Origin: Candidatus Neomicrothrix sp. UBA2517 | GTDB taxonomy: Bacteria; Actinomycetota; Acidimicrobiia; Acidimicrobiales; UBA8592 | Reading direction: 5' to 3' | Length of the DNA: 60,258 bases | Assembly: GCA_002341185.1 (NCBI GenBank) | Contig: DDNP01000033.1 | Coordinates: forward strand, 1-60,258 | Notes under the pieces: model-generated | Database searches by the model: none | Seen by the model: only the letters and a program-made list of their open reading frames with translations | Told to the model about the DNA's origin: nothing | Shown here: in pieces, positions 18,346 through 27,066 of the stretch | Layout: every line of letters begins with the position of its first letter | How positions within the stretch are numbered: the first letter of the stretch is position 1 | Program-made: the position numbers and the translations under genes

Positions 18346-19014
18346 ATGAGTGACGACTTTTTCATAGATACACATGAGTCTGGGGTTGGTTCCACCATCG
18401 TTTTCACGCACGGCTGGACCGACAATAGAAATGCTTGGGATGGGGTTATTGCCAACTTAAACGACCAAGCTCGGTGTGTAGCGTGGAGTATCCGTGGGCA
18501 TGGTGAGTCATTTGCTCCCCCTCCCGGGCAATACACGCGTGATCACACATTGAGCGACCTCAAAGCAATAACTGACATGTCTGAAGAAAAAGTTACTCTC
18601 GCGGGCCATTCGCTCGGAGGGTATCTCTCATTAGCTCACTGTCTTCTTCACCCTGAAGATGTTGAGGCCTTGATTCTTGTGGGAGCTGGTCCGGGGTTTA
18701 GAAAAAAGGAATCCATAGATCAATGGAACAGTTCTGTAACTGAAAGTGCGAAAAAACTAGATCTACCTGAAGGCTCTGAAGCAACGGCATTGCATACAGA
18801 TGCTTGGGTGATTGATTCCTTGAGCGAAATTAAGGTACCTACACTCGTTGTTGTTGGCGAACATGACAAACGATTTAGGGTTTCAATGTCAGTTTTTGAA
18901 AAGTACTTGAATGTGAAATCTTCTGTAGTGATTGAAGACGCTGGTCATTCTGTACACCGTAAAAAACCGTTAGAGGTTGCGAATGCAATCAAGAATTTTC
19001 TTGCGGAAATATAG
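18346..19014 (+). CDS. alpha/beta hydrolase
   Basis: A 222-residue alpha/beta-hydrolase: oxyanion region FTHGWTDNR, nucleophile elbow GHSLGG, a VVGEHDKRF segment with the likely acid, and catalytic histidine in EDAGHSVHR. It starts 3 bases after the BVMO stop, so the two are translationally coupled. Esterase or lactonase action on the BVMO product is the natural inference. The exact substrate is unknown. Confidence 0.88.
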   Translation: MSDDFFIDTHESGVGSTIVFTHGWTDNRNAWDGVIANLNDQARCVAWSIRGHGESFAPPPGQYTRDHTLSDLKAITDMSEEKVTLAGHSLGGYLSLAHCLLHPEDVEALILVGAGPGFRKKESIDQWNSSVTESAKKLDLPEGSEATALHTDAWVIDSLSEIKVPTLVVVGEHDKRFRVSMSVFEKYLNVKSSVVIEDAGHSVHRKKPLEVANAIKNFLAEI

Positions 19015-19074
19015 TGATAGATAAGATGACGATAGTGAGGTAATCCGCTAGCGTCTCAAAAACAGGAGGTATTT

Positions 19075-20271
19075 ATGTCTGGCCCTTTGGATGGAATAAA
19101 AGTCATTGATATGTCTGCTGTGATCTCTGGACCGATGGCATGTCAGGTTTTATGCGATCAGGGCGCTGAGGTTATAAAGGTTGAACCTCTCGGTATGGGC
19201 GATATCACAAGAATAGGTGGTTTTCGCGTTGGAGATATATCTGCAATGTATGCATCTGCTAATCGTGGTAAACGTTCGATAGCTATTGACTTATCACAAG
19301 AGGACGGTATTGCTGTCTTAAAAGAAATGGTAAAGACAGCTGATGTTATTGTTCAAAACTTCCGCCCAGGTGCTGTTGATAGAATGGGAATTGGCCCAGA
19401 TACCTTGATGGAAATTAATCCAGATCTCATCTACGTCTCTATCTCAGGTTTCGGCCCTGATGGTCCTTATCGTGATTGGCGTGTGTATGACCCAATCGTA
19501 CAATCAGTGTCTGGAGTGGTTTCTATACAACAAAGTCCGGATATCCCGATTCCTGATCTGGTTCGAACAATTGTCTGTGACAAAACAACTGCGCTAACTG
19601 CATCTAATGCAATAACTGCAGCGTTATTTGCTCGTGCATCGGGGAAATCAGCTGGGCAGCATATCGAAGTACCTATGCTTGATTCAGCGATTTATTGGAT
19701 GTGGCCTGATGTTTTTATGGGCCATACAATGTTCGGAGATAATGTGGAACCTGGTCCGTTGATTTATCAGATTTACCGCCTCCAGCAAACAGCTGATGGT
19801 CATCTCGTCTACTTTTATGCTTCAGATAAAGAATTTGCTGGCTTATCAAAAGCTCTGGGTTACCCGGAATGGGTAGATGATGAACGATTTGCAACAGCGA
19901 AGCAGAGAATGGTTCCTGAAAATTTTGAGGCGCTTGGTTCATTGCTACATAATGCGTTTCTAACTTTTCTTACTGATGACATTATGGGAAAGCTTCACGT
20001 AGAGGAAGTGCCAGCCGCTCAGGTAAATAGTGTTGATGATGTTTTTGGTGATCCTCAAGTAATTAATAACTCTATTATTCATGAATGGGTTCATCCAGAT
20101 GCCGGCCTTATAAAAATGGCTAAACCACCTGTTAGATGGGGGGCAACTGAGCCAGAAATTAAGTGGTCAACAGATCATTTAGGTCAGCACACTGAAGAAC
20201 TATTGGCTGAGTATGGATTTAACGATAATGATGTTAAAAGATTAAAAGTGAAGGGCATTATCGCTGATTAA
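19075..20271 (+). CDS. CaiB/BaiF-family CoA-transferase
   Basis: A 398-residue class III CoA-transferase. Recognisable pieces are VIDMSAVISGPMACQ, the GKRSIAIDL segment, and the catalytic aspartate in EVPMLDSA. It moves CoA between carboxylic acids and would activate an acid for beta-oxidation-like degradation. The ATG at 19075 has a strong AGGAGG. It follows the BVMO-hydrolase pair after 60 bases and converges with tatA. Confidence 0.92.
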   Translation: MSGPLDGIKVIDMSAVISGPMACQVLCDQGAEVIKVEPLGMGDITRIGGFRVGDISAMYASANRGKRSIAIDLSQEDGIAVLKEMVKTADVIVQNFRPGAVDRMGIGPDTLMEINPDLIYVSISGFGPDGPYRDWRVYDPIVQSVSGVVSIQQSPDIPIPDLVRTIVCDKTTALTASNAITAALFARASGKSAGQHIEVPMLDSAIYWMWPDVFMGHTMFGDNVEPGPLIYQIYRLQQTADGHLVYFYASDKEFAGLSKALGYPEWVDDERFATAKQRMVPENFEALGSLLHNAFLTFLTDDIMGKLHVEEVPAAQVNSVDDVFGDPQVINNSIIHEWVHPDAGLIKMAKPPVRWGATEPEIKWSTDHLGQHTEELLAEYGFNDNDVKRLKVKGIIAD

Positions 20272-20275
20272 TAAT

Positions 20276-20449
20276 TTATTTAGCTTCTGATTCATCTTCA
20301 GATGATTCAAGTTCTTCACGTTGACCTTCTTTAAATTCCTTTTGGGCTTTACCAATTGAGCGTGCCAATGATGGCAACTTAGCTCCGCCAAAAAGAACCA
20401 AAAGGATTACTAATACAAGGATAAGTTCACCTGTTCCTATGCTTCCCAT
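20276..20449 (-). CDS. tatA: twin-arginine translocase TatA/E-family protein
   Basis: A 57-residue protein with an N-terminal membrane helix (LILVLVILLVLFGG), the conserved F-G-G hinge, then the amphipathic segment AKLPSLARSIGKAQKEFK and an acidic tail. This is the TatA pattern: a small pore-forming subunit of the Sec-independent protein export system. It is a lone gene here, without tatB or tatC. It is 99 bases left of glcE and ends 4 bases from the convergent CoA-transferase. Confidence 0.93.
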   Translation of the reverse strand: MGSIGTGELILVLVILLVLFGGAKLPSLARSIGKAQKEFKEGQREELESSEDESEAK

Positions 20450-20547
20450 TTAGTTTCCTTTCCATGAACAAGATGTCTATTTCTAGAATAACCGTGATTT
20501 GTTTATATTTTCATATTAAATCAGGAAACTAGCCGATCTTCTGCATG

Positions 20548-21471
20548 TTATACGTATCGTCCGGGGTTCAGTCTGCCAGTTGGATCAAACTCGCTTTTCA
20601 ACGAATTAGTAATTCTCCTAACCGTAGGGTCGACTTCTTTCGTGCTTTGTGGTTTATCAGCCCATACTATTCCAACCCCAATTGAGGCTACGAAATTACC
20701 GGTTTCTTCTCGGGTGATTTTAGACGCTTCGGTAGGAGAAATAGACCATCGACATCGTGGAAGGCCTGGTGCACCTTCGACTTCTTCATAGTTTCCTATT
20801 GTCAGAAGTTTCTGAACTTGTTGTTCGACATCTCGTTGGTGACCCTCAAGCTGAACCCACGTTGTTTCTCCATCCCAAAGAATCGCTGCTGGTTTGTACA
20901 CAATGTCAAAAACATTTTGTGGGTGCTTAGATGCGGCAGTAAACCATTTGCTGATTGGAGGTATCGGGTTTGTTCGGAGTGTGACTTCAGCAAATAGTCC
21001 TAGAGTCCCGAGTGATCCGACCATTAATTTATGCAGATTGAAACCACTAACATTCTTTACAACAGGGGCCCCACTTGAAATAATCTGACCGTCAGCTGAC
21101 ACATAACGGAGTTGCAAAACGGAATCACGTATTCTGCCTTTACCCAAAACGCTAAGGTCATTTTCTCCAACTGCTAATGCGCCGCCAACTGTTCCTCCCC
21201 TATCGGGAAGGCACGTACGTTGCCCTAATGTTTGTAACTCTTTATGCAACTCCGATACGGGTGTGCCTGTTAATACAGTGACTGTCATTTCTTCTGGCTT
21301 GGCTGACAAGATTCCTTTTGGCGCTTTTATAAATCTGGTATTTTCTGATGGAAACCCATTGAGGTTCCATCGAGTTTTTCCCCCCTCGACTGCAACAGGT
21401 CCGGCAGCTCCTACCTCAGAACAAAAATCTTTAATATTTTGATCTATAGGTCGTTTCATTTCTAAACCCAT
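20548..21471 (-). CDS. glcE: FAD-binding oxidoreductase, glycolate oxidase GlcE-like
   Basis: A 307-residue FAD_binding_4-type protein. The VPD-like FAD segment is VLTGTPVSELHKEL, and GGTVGGALA, VKNVSGFNLHKLMVGSLGTLG and a C-terminal FDPTGRLNPGRY complete the GlcE pattern. It is somewhat shorter than the roughly 350 residues usual for GlcE. Its first 10 bases overlap the end of glcD, so the two are coupled. The iron-sulfur subunit GlcF is not next to it. Confidence 0.8.
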   Translation of the reverse strand: MGLEMKRPIDQNIKDFCSEVGAAGPVAVEGGKTRWNLNGFPSENTRFIKAPKGILSAKPEEMTVTVLTGTPVSELHKELQTLGQRTCLPDRGGTVGGALAVGENDLSVLGKGRIRDSVLQLRYVSADGQIISSGAPVVKNVSGFNLHKLMVGSLGTLGLFAEVTLRTNPIPPISKWFTAASKHPQNVFDIVYKPAAILWDGETTWVQLEGHQRDVEQQVQKLLTIGNYEEVEGAPGLPRCRWSISPTEASKITREETGNFVASIGVGIVWADKPQSTKEVDPTVRRITNSLKSEFDPTGRLNPGRYV

Positions 21472-22955
21472 GTTCCTTCAGGAATTTTATTTAACGTTTG
21501 GATATCGGCGCATGAATGACCGGTGGGAAGAACTTTCCCAGGGTTTATTCGGCATTGTGGGTCGAATGCGGTACGAAGTTTATTTTGATGATCTAGATCA
21601 GCATCAGTAAATAATTGTGACATGAATTCCTGCTTTTCGATTCCTATTCCATGTTCACCAGATAGAACTCCTCCGGCATCAAGCGATATTTTCACGATTT
21701 CTGCTGCTACTTCATGAACACGAGCGAGAGTTCCTTCTTCATTAGCATCAAAAACAAGTAAGGGGTGAAGATTCCCATCCCCAGCGTGGAAAACGTTCAT
21801 GATCGTTAAATTATTTTTTTCGGCAAGGTCATTTACCTTGTCCAAGACATTCGCTAATTCAGACCGAGGCACAACTGTGTCATGTAAATAGTAATTTGGC
21901 GCTAGATATGTGCTTGCACCAAAGGCTGATTTGCGACCTTTCCATAATGCGTCTCTTTGGTAGGAGGTTTGGGCAATTTTTATTTCCCCAGCTTCATGAT
22001 TCTCAGCTATTTCGCAAATACGAAGGGCCTCTATCTCAACACCTGTGGGTAAGCCCTCGACTTCTACTAATAATACTGCCCCTGCGTTTGATGGATAGCC
22101 CGATGGGGTGTGTTGCTCTATTACTTCTATAGTTCTCTGATCCATTGCTTCCATTGCTGCTGGCACAATACCATCAGCGATTACGGCGCTTACAGTTTCT
22201 GCGGCTTTTCGCATGGTAGGGAATGAAATGAGAATGGTTTGTACATCCTCAGGGTTTGGAGAGAGCCGAACAGCAATTTTTGTTGTTATTCCCAGAGTTC
22301 CTTCACTGCCAATAAATGCTCCTCTAAGGTCAAGGCCACTTGGCTCAGCGTCAATTCCCCCGAAAGTTGTGATGTCACCATTGGGGAGTACAACTTCTAA
22401 AGCTATGACATGGGTATCGGTTACTCCATCTGCGAGACAGTGTGGGCCTCCGGAATTGTTCGCTACATTACCTCCAAGCGTACAAATCTGTTGACTTGAT
22501 GGATCTGGAGCGTAATGGAATCCTAATGGTCGTAGATGATCGCTCAATTCTAAGTTTATGACTCCTGGTTCAACCCATGCGATTCTGTTATCAATATCGA
22601 TTTCGAGGATGTTATTCATTTTCGTCATAGCTATAACTATTGGAGCTCCTAATGGTATGGCTCCACCTGCAAGTCCACTTCCAGCTCCTCGCGGAATGAC
22701 ATGCCGCTCGTATTTTTCCGCTACTTTCATTATCGCCTGTACTTCTTTGGCTGATAATGGAAAACAAACAGGACCAGCTATACCGCCTTCAAATACGGAT
22801 TCATCTTTGGAATAAGAGATCCGATCGCTCAAATTCTCTAAAACACGTTCGCGATCAAGCACTTTCTGCAAATCAGCGACCAACGGGTTGTCAGAGAGAT
22901 GTTTGGTCTCCCTGTAATCCTTTATCTTTTTTTGAATCCTCTGAATGTAATTCAT
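21462..22955 (-). CDS. glcD: FAD-linked oxidase, glycolate oxidase GlcD-like
   Basis: About 497 residues of the D-2-hydroxyacid dehydrogenase GlcD type. The FAD domain has PRGAGSGLAGGA, VEPGV and NVANNSGGPHCL. The C-terminal cap has HAGDGNLHPLL, with metal-binding histidines, and GEHGIG. It probably oxidises glycolate, D-lactate or a related hydroxyacid. TTG 23000 in the same frame would add 15 residues; I prefer ATG 22955. It overlaps glcE by 10 bases and is divergent from an APH-like kinase. Confidence 0.88.
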   Translation of the reverse strand: MNYIQRIQKKIKDYRETKHLSDNPLVADLQKVLDRERVLENLSDRISYSKDESVFEGGIAGPVCFPLSAKEVQAIMKVAEKYERHVIPRGAGSGLAGGAIPLGAPIVIAMTKMNNILEIDIDNRIAWVEPGVINLELSDHLRPLGFHYAPDPSSQQICTLGGNVANNSGGPHCLADGVTDTHVIALEVVLPNGDITTFGGIDAEPSGLDLRGAFIGSEGTLGITTKIAVRLSPNPEDVQTILISFPTMRKAAETVSAVIADGIVPAAMEAMDQRTIEVIEQHTPSGYPSNAGAVLLVEVEGLPTGVEIEALRICEIAENHEAGEIKIAQTSYQRDALWKGRKSAFGASTYLAPNYYLHDTVVPRSELANVLDKVNDLAEKNNLTIMNVFHAGDGNLHPLLVFDANEEGTLARVHEVAAEIVKISLDAGGVLSGEHGIGIEKQEFMSQLFTDADLDHQNKLRTAFDPQCRINPGKVLPTGHSCADIQTLNKIPEGTWV

Positions 22956-23060
22956 ATCAACTTTTATCGTATCGTCTGTCTTTAAGTTGATGGTGAGCAA
23001 AAGTTGTGATGTTTTGATTTTTTTTGCTTGTGCTGAAATGCTGTCTTGGTAGGAGGGATT

Positions 23061-24146
23061 ATGAACATACCAGTAAGTCTTTCAGCAGTGACGGTTGAGT
23101 GGTTGGAGTTAGTGCTCCGTTCAAATGAGAGGTTTCGTGAGATTGAGATTGAAGGTATCTTGTGTGAAAATATCGGGGAGGGAACTGGAATTTTTGGTGA
23201 GATCGGATTGCTTACTCTTTCTTACACTTCGGAGGTCGATGCTCCGTCATCGATGGTTGTGAAATTGCCGTGCATTGAACCAGAAAATCTTGCTGTTGCT
23301 CAAGCTCTTGGTCTCTATGCACGTGAAGTTTCCTTTTACGAAAGTGTCGGTAAATCATCTTCATTACGTATTCCAGAGTGTTTCTACTCTCAACTAGATA
23401 ACGATGGAAGATTTGTTTTATTGATTGAGGATCTGTCAGCTGATTTTTTTGTTGGGGATCAAATTATCGGAGCAACTCATGAACAGGTTGAAAGTTCGAT
23501 TGATGCTCTTGGTGATTTTCATGCACAATGGTGGGAGAATCCTGAGCTTGGGGCATTAGATTGGCTTCCTGTTCCTAACGACCCGGCATATATGGCTACC
23601 GTTCCAGATATTTACCGCGCTGGTCTTCCAGTTCTTCAACGTGAATGGTCGGATCGGGTCCCGACTGAGAGTATCGAAGTGGCGTTACTTTTAGAGCCAC
23701 GGTTCGAAGAAGTGATGGAAATGTTTGCTGAGAAACCACATACGTTTGCTCATGCAGATACGCGCTTAGATAATATATTTTTTTCGAAACATAATCCTAA
23801 TGATGTAGCGTTTATTGATTTTCAATTATGTCTTCGGGGGAAGGGCATTAATGACCTTGCGTACATTATTGGGAACAGTGTTCCGCGCGAGATAGCTGCA
23901 GGTAACTGGCAGTCATATATTGAACGGTGGTTAACTCGTATTTCTGGACATGGGATTGATTACAGTCTTGAAGATGCAATTCATGGATATAGGCAAGCTG
24001 TGTTGTATTACACTGTCGGCGCCATGTCGTTGATTGCTTCATTCGATACTGGTAACGAGCGTGGGGCAGCGATGGCTGAAGCCTATGTGACGAGAATCTT
24101 TAATCACGTGATTGATACCGATGCTCGAGTTGTACTCGATAATTAG
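23061..24146 (+). CDS. APH-like phosphotransferase (kinase) family protein, copy 1
   Basis: A 361-residue protein of the aminoglycoside-phosphotransferase/choline-kinase-like fold. The catalytic loop HADTRLDNIFF and the metal aspartate in VAFIDFQL are both intact. AGGAGG five bases upstream fixes ATG 23061 over TTG 23046. In actinobacteria such proteins (FadE36-like) accompany acyl-CoA dehydrogenation genes; their substrate is generally unknown, and antibiotic resistance should not be assumed. A second member lies 0.8 kb downstream. Confidence 0.88.
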   Translation: MNIPVSLSAVTVEWLELVLRSNERFREIEIEGILCENIGEGTGIFGEIGLLTLSYTSEVDAPSSMVVKLPCIEPENLAVAQALGLYAREVSFYESVGKSSSLRIPECFYSQLDNDGRFVLLIEDLSADFFVGDQIIGATHEQVESSIDALGDFHAQWWENPELGALDWLPVPNDPAYMATVPDIYRAGLPVLQREWSDRVPTESIEVALLLEPRFEEVMEMFAEKPHTFAHADTRLDNIFFSKHNPNDVAFIDFQLCLRGKGINDLAYIIGNSVPREIAAGNWQSYIERWLTRISGHGIDYSLEDAIHGYRQAVLYYTVGAMSLIASFDTGNERGAAMAEAYVTRIFNHVIDTDARVVLDN

Positions 24147-24844
24147 GTGCTTTGCCTTTCATAGATTTTCCCTAATTTTGATTTTCCTATTTCAGTAAAC
24201 ACGTCAGCTTTTCTAAGGCAGTAAGCCATTTGTTGTGCAGTGCTTCTCGGTATATTTCCTAATGTGGAAATATCTGCCGTAGTAAATTGATTTGGTAGGT
24301 CATCAGGTAGAAGGTTCATGAAATCTTGAAGGCCATCGAAGTGGTGTGTCTCATGTATTGAAACAAGTTGAGTGTTTATTGTTCGATATCCTCCTCTATT
24401 CCGTCTTAATTGTTTTTCGTACTTTTGAATTTTCTTAACACTGACCAATACCACGTCAAAGGAGAGATTCGGATGTTGGAGTAGAGTTGGGATTGAAACA
24501 AGTTCGCTAAAAAGAGTGTAAATATCTCCTCGTTTTGGAGATTTTCTAGGTGTTTTCCCAGGTTTGAGTAACGTTGTATGTATCGAAACTGGATAGACGA
24601 TAGTAATTTTGTAACTTTTCAACAAAACGTTTAGCTTTTTTCTCATTGAAGCAAAAGCACTCGTTTGTATTTCAATAATGCTCTTTTCGTTACTTTTCGT
24701 TCGGAAAATATCTACAACAAATCCATCGATTGGAACTTCGAATATGTCGCCCGGTTGGGAATAGTGCAGTTTTAAGTCTGCATGAAGTGACCCTTCGTTT
24801 AATGTTCCAATATGTGGTTGGGTTGGCTGTGTTTCGTTTCGCAT
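24143..24844 (-). CDS. PD-(D/E)XK nuclease-like protein with C-terminal winged-helix region
   Basis: About 233 residues, resembling a widespread group of uncharacterised bacterial proteins I recall under a DUF label (possibly DUF8091). E17 (NEGSLH), D45 (GFVVDIFR) and E58/Q60 (IIEIQT) are spaced like a PD-(D/E)XK core of the ExQ kind. The last 50 residues (FTTADISTLGNIPRSTAQQM) look like a helix-turn-helix. Starts at ATG 24904 or 24967 exist but run into the opposite gene, so I use ATG 24844. It converges with kinase copy 1, overlapping its last 4 bases, and is divergent from kinase copy 2. Nuclease action is inferred. Confidence 0.65.
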   Translation of the reverse strand: MRNETQPTQPHIGTLNEGSLHADLKLHYSQPGDIFEVPIDGFVVDIFRTKSNEKSIIEIQTSAFASMRKKLNVLLKSYKITIVYPVSIHTTLLKPGKTPRKSPKRGDIYTLFSELVSIPTLLQHPNLSFDVVLVSVKKIQKYEKQLRRNRGGYRTINTQLVSIHETHHFDGLQDFMNLLPDDLPNQFTTADISTLGNIPRSTAQQMAYCLRKADVFTEIGKSKLGKIYERQST

Positions 24845-24902
24845 CTTTTGATGATTTGTTATTTGTCTGGCAATCTTATTAAGACTGTAGTTCGTGGGGG
24901 CC

Positions 24903-26072
24903 ATGGCAAAGAAACCAGCAATTTTTATTCCGCAAGAAAGCACTGAATTAACCGCCGAGTGGTTCACAGGCTTGTTTCAAGAAAAATACGGTGCCGCTAT
25001 CTTAGAAATTTCGAAAGAAGTAATAGGAACTGGCGTTGGATTTGTTGGTGAAATCCACCGTTGCTTTCTTTCATGGGATGCAAATCGAGTTGATCTACCA
25101 AAGTCAGTTATCGTAAAAGTTCCTTCCAAACTTCCCTTAAATCGAAGCTTGGGAGAAGGGTTACAGCTTTATGAACGCGAAGTGACGGCGTATCAGGAAC
25201 TCTCATCAGGTATGGGTCTCCCCATGCCGAAAGTACTGTATAGCGCAATGGATGATGACCCTACCCCGTGGTTAGATTCTGTTATTAATATTCTTTTCTC
25301 TCGTCTTCCTCTTAGTGCAGTGAGTTGGCTTACTGTAAAATTTCTTGAATTAGCCTCAAAAAGTCCGAAATTGAGACGGTATATTTTGGTGCTTGAAGAT
25401 ATTTCAGATGCTCGTCCCCCTAGCCAAGTCATAGGCGGTTCCCTTAATGATGCGTTAGTTTCTTTAGATACACTGGCAAAATTTCATGCATTCCATTGGG
25501 AGCGTGAAGAGTCTATAGCGGTATCTGATCGTATTTGGGCCATTGATCGTCTTCCGAAAGTTATTCAGGCTAGTTATGCCAGGAATCGAGAGGAATTTGT
25601 AGAAAGGTTTGGTGATTTAATTGGTGACGAGAAAATGCGTGTAATGGACGACGCTCAAGAAAACTTAGAGGAGTTGTTAATGCCATTAGCTGCTAAACCC
25701 TGGACTCTTCTCCACGGGGATTATCGCCTCGATAATATTATGTTTCGACCTGATGGAGAAATAGTCGTTATTGATTACCAGATGCTTTCGCAAGGAAGAC
25801 CTGGATGGGATGTAGCGTATTTTATTACGACAACTTTATCGGTAGATCATCGGAATGAAGAAGAGACAATGCTTAAGCATTATCACGATACCCTTTGCTC
25901 AGAAGGGGTAAGGAATTATTCCTATCAAGATTTAGTAAACGATGTGGAGTTAACCAAACTTGTTCTCGCCCATCGTCTTGTTGGGAGCAGGGATGCTTTT
26001 GATACTGGGCTTCAAAATAGTGATGAAACCTTGGTTGATGTGCTTGTAAAGAGAGTCGTCGGGTGGATTTAG
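24903..26072 (+). CDS. APH-like phosphotransferase (kinase) family protein, copy 2
   Basis: About 389 residues, the same fold as the copy at 23061, with catalytic loop HGDYRLDNIMF and VVIDYQML. It is longer than copy 1 because of extra residues around 120-150 (hydrophobic, LFSRLPLSAVSWL). I start it at ATG 24903 rather than GTG 24894. Its start faces that of the PD-(D/E)XK-like gene, and it separates that gene from the DNA methyltransferase. Substrate unknown; a role in lipid or CoA metabolism is suggested only by the neighbourhood. Confidence 0.85.
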   Translation: MAKKPAIFIPQESTELTAEWFTGLFQEKYGAAILEISKEVIGTGVGFVGEIHRCFLSWDANRVDLPKSVIVKVPSKLPLNRSLGEGLQLYEREVTAYQELSSGMGLPMPKVLYSAMDDDPTPWLDSVINILFSRLPLSAVSWLTVKFLELASKSPKLRRYILVLEDISDARPPSQVIGGSLNDALVSLDTLAKFHAFHWEREESIAVSDRIWAIDRLPKVIQASYARNREEFVERFGDLIGDEKMRVMDDAQENLEELLMPLAAKPWTLLHGDYRLDNIMFRPDGEIVVIDYQMLSQGRPGWDVAYFITTTLSVDHRNEEETMLKHYHDTLCSEGVRNYSYQDLVNDVELTKLVLAHRLVGSRDAFDTGLQNSDETLVDVLVKRVVGWI

Positions 26073-26082
26073 CTGTATTGAT

Positions 26083-27003
26083 CTAACAGTCTTGAAGCCT
26101 CTGTTGAGCTAATGATATGTATTCGGGGTTAAGGTCATATCCTACGTAATGCCTTCCTGCTTCTCTGGCAGCTAATGCTGTAGTGCCTGCTCCACAGAAC
26201 GGATCTACTACAAGGTCTCCTTCGTATGAGTACAGTTGGATAAGTCGATTAGGTAGTTCTACAGGAAAGGGTGCAGGGTGCCCAATTTTTTTCGCTGATT
26301 CAGGTTGAAAGCGCCACGTATCAATTGTCCATGCTAAAAAATCTTCTTTTAGGATCGAATCTACATGCGGTAATCCTCTAGACTCTCGTTGTTTTTTTGT
26401 AAGAGATCTATCAAATCGTAATTTGCTTGCGACAATGACACGTTCAGTTACATCACGAAGTACTGGATTGGATGCTGATTGGAAAGATCCCCATGCGCAA
26501 CTTCCAGAAGCTCCCTCTGCCTTAATCCAAATAATCTCGCCACGTAGTAAAAACCCTATGTCTTCTTGAAGTATTCTGGTGATATCTGCACTGAGGGATC
26601 GATACGGTTTCCTGCCTAAATTCGCAACATTAATAGCGATTCTTCCTCCTGGTTCAAGTATTCTCCAACACTCTGTAAAGACAGATCGAAGCATTTGTAG
26701 ATATTCGATATAACTCTCTGGAATTCCATCCTTATCAAGGTCAAGTTCATATTCTTTACCTGCAAAATATGGGGGGGAAGTGACGATAAGTGCTGTTGAG
26801 TTAGCATTAATGTCGTCCATGTTTGAAGAATCACCAACGAAAAGTTGGTCTACTGTGATAGGGGTTGAGGGCTCCGTTTTTTTATCTTGTTGGAGTGGCG
26901 GAAATCGTTTATAGAAGGGGTCAGCATTATGATTTTCTCGTTTCGAAACGCCAAATGTTGATGTGCTTGTTGAACGTTTTGTCTCATTTTCAAAAATTGA
27001 CAT
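26083..27003 (-). CDS. site-specific DNA methyltransferase (beta class)
   Basis: A 306-residue DNA amino-methyltransferase. Motif IV, TSPPYF (about residue 75), precedes the AdoMet-binding motif I, DPFCGAGTT (about residue 267). This circular order marks the beta class. The SPPY core is typical of N4-cytosine enzymes, though N6-adenine members also have it. The target recognition region lies between them. No restriction gene is directly adjacent; a PD-(D/E)XK-like gene lies 1.2 kb away on the same strand beyond a kinase gene. It could be an orphan regulatory methylase or part of a dispersed restriction-modification system. Confidence 0.9.
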   Translation of the reverse strand: MSIFENETKRSTSTSTFGVSKRENHNADPFYKRFPPLQQDKKTEPSTPITVDQLFVGDSSNMDDINANSTALIVTSPPYFAGKEYELDLDKDGIPESYIEYLQMLRSVFTECWRILEPGGRIAINVANLGRKPYRSLSADITRILQEDIGFLLRGEIIWIKAEGASGSCAWGSFQSASNPVLRDVTERVIVASKLRFDRSLTKKQRESRGLPHVDSILKEDFLAWTIDTWRFQPESAKKIGHPAPFPVELPNRLIQLYSYEGDLVVDPFCGAGTTALAAREAGRHYVGYDLNPEYISLAQQRLQDC

Positions 27004-27066
27004 ACTTAAACGCTAGCTTGAGTGGAAGTAAGAAAAGCATTGCTAAAATCCTTCCTTGCTCAAATA

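Noticed and set aside
23061..26072. The two APH-like proteins as aminoglycoside-resistance genes
   Set aside because: They belong to the broad phosphotransferase fold common next to acyl-CoA genes in actinobacteria; there is no mobile-element context or specific similarity to resistance enzymes.
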